From assembly GCA_003695505.1 (NCBI GenBank), contig RFIY01000065.1:1-6071 (forward strand): a DNA stretch of 6,071 nt, given 5' to 3'. Below, piece by piece: positions 5,141 to 6,071 of this stretch (position 1 is the first letter of the stretch; every line of letters begins with the position of its first letter). The notes under the pieces were generated by a model, which had not been told where the DNA came from, did no database searches, and saw only the letters and a list, made by a program, of their open reading frames with translations. Source of the DNA: J088 sp003695505 [NCBI: Candidatus Dadabacteria bacterium] (lineage in GTDB: Bacteria; J088). The translations under genes were made by a program, and so were the position numbers.

Positions 5141-6071
5141 ACGTGCGCGTTTCACTCGGGGTGCGCCCGCCGTTGCCGTCGAGCGCCTCGACTTTCCAGA
5201 CGTAGGTGCTGCCCGGCTCCAGGTCGGTTGCGAGAAAACCGTAGGCGACTTCGTTCTTGCCCAGGCTGATCTCGAACAGGCCCTTTTCGTTGCAGGCCAC
5301 GCCCGCACCCAGCGCGATGATCAATGTGACGGCAAGCAGGTTCCGGCGCAGTGGCACCAGTACCGCGCCCATGCCCAGTAACAACGACCACTCGAGTGCA
5401 TCGCTCGTGGACTTCGACTGCTCCGTTTCACGCGGCAGTGTCACCTCAACCGGGACGCAGCCGGTGAAGTCGGTTGCCGTACAGTAGGTCAGCTCAAACG
5501 TGAGCGGGTCGCCATCGGGGTCGGGGTCGCTGGCCCAGATGAACTCGACGCTCGTTCCGGCGATCTCTGCCTCGTCGTCGGGGGCAATCAGACGGGGCGC
5601 GGGTGGAGGGTTGTTCCCGGGTGCGGCCCCGACGCCGTCGACGCGCCACAGCGTCAGCGTCGCGGTGGGATCGTTGGACGGAATGTCGAACTGATCCGAA
5701 TACGTGCCGGTCGCGGCCGGGGCGAAACTCACCGTAACCGTGCAACGTTCCCCCGCCTGCAGCGTGTTGCTGCTGCAGGTGTCCGCGGACACCGAAAACG
5801 GCGCGGCCAGTCCATCATTGACGGCCACGGAGCCGATCGTCAGATTCTGGTCGCCGCTGTTCGATACGAGGACCGTCGATGTTGCTGCCGAGCCGATGGG
5901 CACCGTGCCAAATGTGGTCTGGTCCGTTGTATTGGAGCCTGCGTCGCTGCGGACGGAGATTTGCGGGCCGGATGGCGCCGGTGGTACAAGCGGGGGACAA
6001 GGCTGGACGACAGCAGCGCTCGTTTCGGTTGTGATGCTGCCGGGTGTGTAGGAGGATCCGGAAGAACTTCC
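5127..6071 (-). CDS. Split-FN3 surface protein with mid-protein exosortase-H-like sorting signal; N-terminus outside window
   Basis: The frame is open to the right edge, so 314 C-terminal residues are visible, numbered here from the edge. Residues 1-36 are Ser/Thr/Pro-rich linker. About 37-148 form a choice-of-anchor D (ASPM/SPD-2/Hydin-like) beta domain (QISVRSDAGSNTTD, VLVSNSGDQNLTIGSV, CTVTVSFAPAATGTYSD, VDGVG), with two Cys that could form a disulfide. A Pro linker (NNPPPAP) leads to a fibronectin-III-like domain. Its first half (about 157-214: PRLIAPDDEAEIAGTSVEFI ... GDPLTFELTYC) and second half (about 264-314: LEPGSTYVWKVEALDGNGG ... TRTFTVK) are separated by an inserted hydrophobic hairpin (about 222-260). 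The insert carries an IPTL-CTERM-like LEW motif, a hydrophobic stretch and RR, then a second hydrophobic stretch ending in Cys260. This resembles the 'midcut-by-XrtH' class as I recall it. No exosortase is in the window. The GTG at 5903 is internal, not the start. Confidence 0.8.
   Translation of the reverse strand, partial: GSSSGSSYTPGSITTETSAAVVQPCPPLVPPAPSGPQISVRSDAGSNTTDQTTFGTVPIGSAATSTVLVSNSGDQNLTIGSVAVNDGLAAPFSVSADTCSSNTLQAGERCTVTVSFAPAATGTYSDQFDIPSNDPTATLTLWRVDGVGAAPGNNPPPAPRLIAPDDEAEIAGTSVEFIWASDPDPDGDPLTFELTYCTATDFTGCVPVEVTLPRETEQSKSTSDALEWSLLLGMGAVLVPLRRNLLAVTLIIALGAGVACNEKGLFEISLGKNEVAYGFLATDLEPGSTYVWKVEALDGNGGRTPSETRTFTVK
5292..5408 (-). other. Inserted transmembrane hairpin with sorting-signal-like and lipobox-like parts (within the split-FN3 gene)
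   Basis: Codons for TSDALEW are followed by SLLLGMGAVLVPL and RR (first hydrophobic segment, ending at 5343), then NLLAVTLIIALGAGVAC (second segment, Cys codon at 5292-5294). The basic RRN turn between the two segments fits a cytoplasmic loop under the positive-inside rule, putting both FN3 halves outside. The first segment resembles IPTLxEW-type C-terminal signals, but the IPT is not conserved. The second resembles a lipoprotein signal peptide, but with GVAC rather than a consensus LxGC. Confidence 0.65.

Noticed and set aside
5815-5903. GTG at 5903 as the start of the split-FN3 protein
   Set aside because: The same frame stays open to the window edge with plausible domain and linker sequence upstream, and the GTG falls inside the choice-of-anchor D domain.

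Overview
This is a GC-rich proteobacterial chromosomal window. The best guess is a gammaproteobacterium, based on the protein repertoire, a perfect FNR/ANR-type operator and an exosortase-H-like sorting signal; nothing in the window fixes the genus. There are no rRNA or tRNA genes, no CRISPR array and no transposase. Both ends of the window cut through genes.

Layout, left to right. (1) 1-286, minus: the N-terminal 95 codons of a membrane-targeted alpha/beta hydrolase. (2) 287-694: a 408-bp non-coding stretch holding a large near-perfect inverted repeat, two 41-bp arms (376-416 and 554-594, 38/41 matching) around a 137-bp spacer. (3) 695-1585, minus: a MenB-family 1,4-dihydroxy-2-naphthoyl-CoA synthase with an intact active site of the bicarbonate-independent type. 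(4) 1702-2508, minus: a GH114-like (endo-alpha-1,4-polygalactosaminidase family) lipoprotein. (5) 2550-3023, plus: a small SRPBCC/START-fold protein, divergent from the lipoprotein across 41 bp. (6) 3094-3543, plus: a two-CBS-domain protein behind a promoter that looks like a textbook class II FNR-dependent promoter (TTGAT-N4-ATCAA at 3020-3033, -10-like TACACT at 3057-3062). (7) about 3599-5140, plus: a secreted PafA/SPAP-type alkaline phosphatase with every catalytic residue in place, possibly co-transcribed with the CBS gene. (8) 5127-6071, minus, 5' end outside the window: a surface protein with a choice-of-anchor D (ASPM/SPD-2/Hydin-like) domain followed by a fibronectin-III-like domain that is split by a hydrophobic hairpin.

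The most unusual object is gene 8. Its FN3-like domain is interrupted by a segment resembling an IPTL-CTERM/exosortase H sorting signal (LEW, a hydrophobic stretch, then RR). A second hydrophobic stretch follows, ending in Cys, that looks like an internal lipoprotein signal peptide. It matches what I recall of the annotation class 'midcut-by-XrtH': a sorting signal in mid-protein, so that processing would yield two extracytoplasmic pieces. I know of no experimental description.

The genes do not form one pathway. Shared themes are the cell envelope (hydrolase, GH114 lipoprotein, phosphatase, split FN3 protein) and, more speculatively, low-oxygen physiology (menaquinone-type enzyme and FNR-box promoter).
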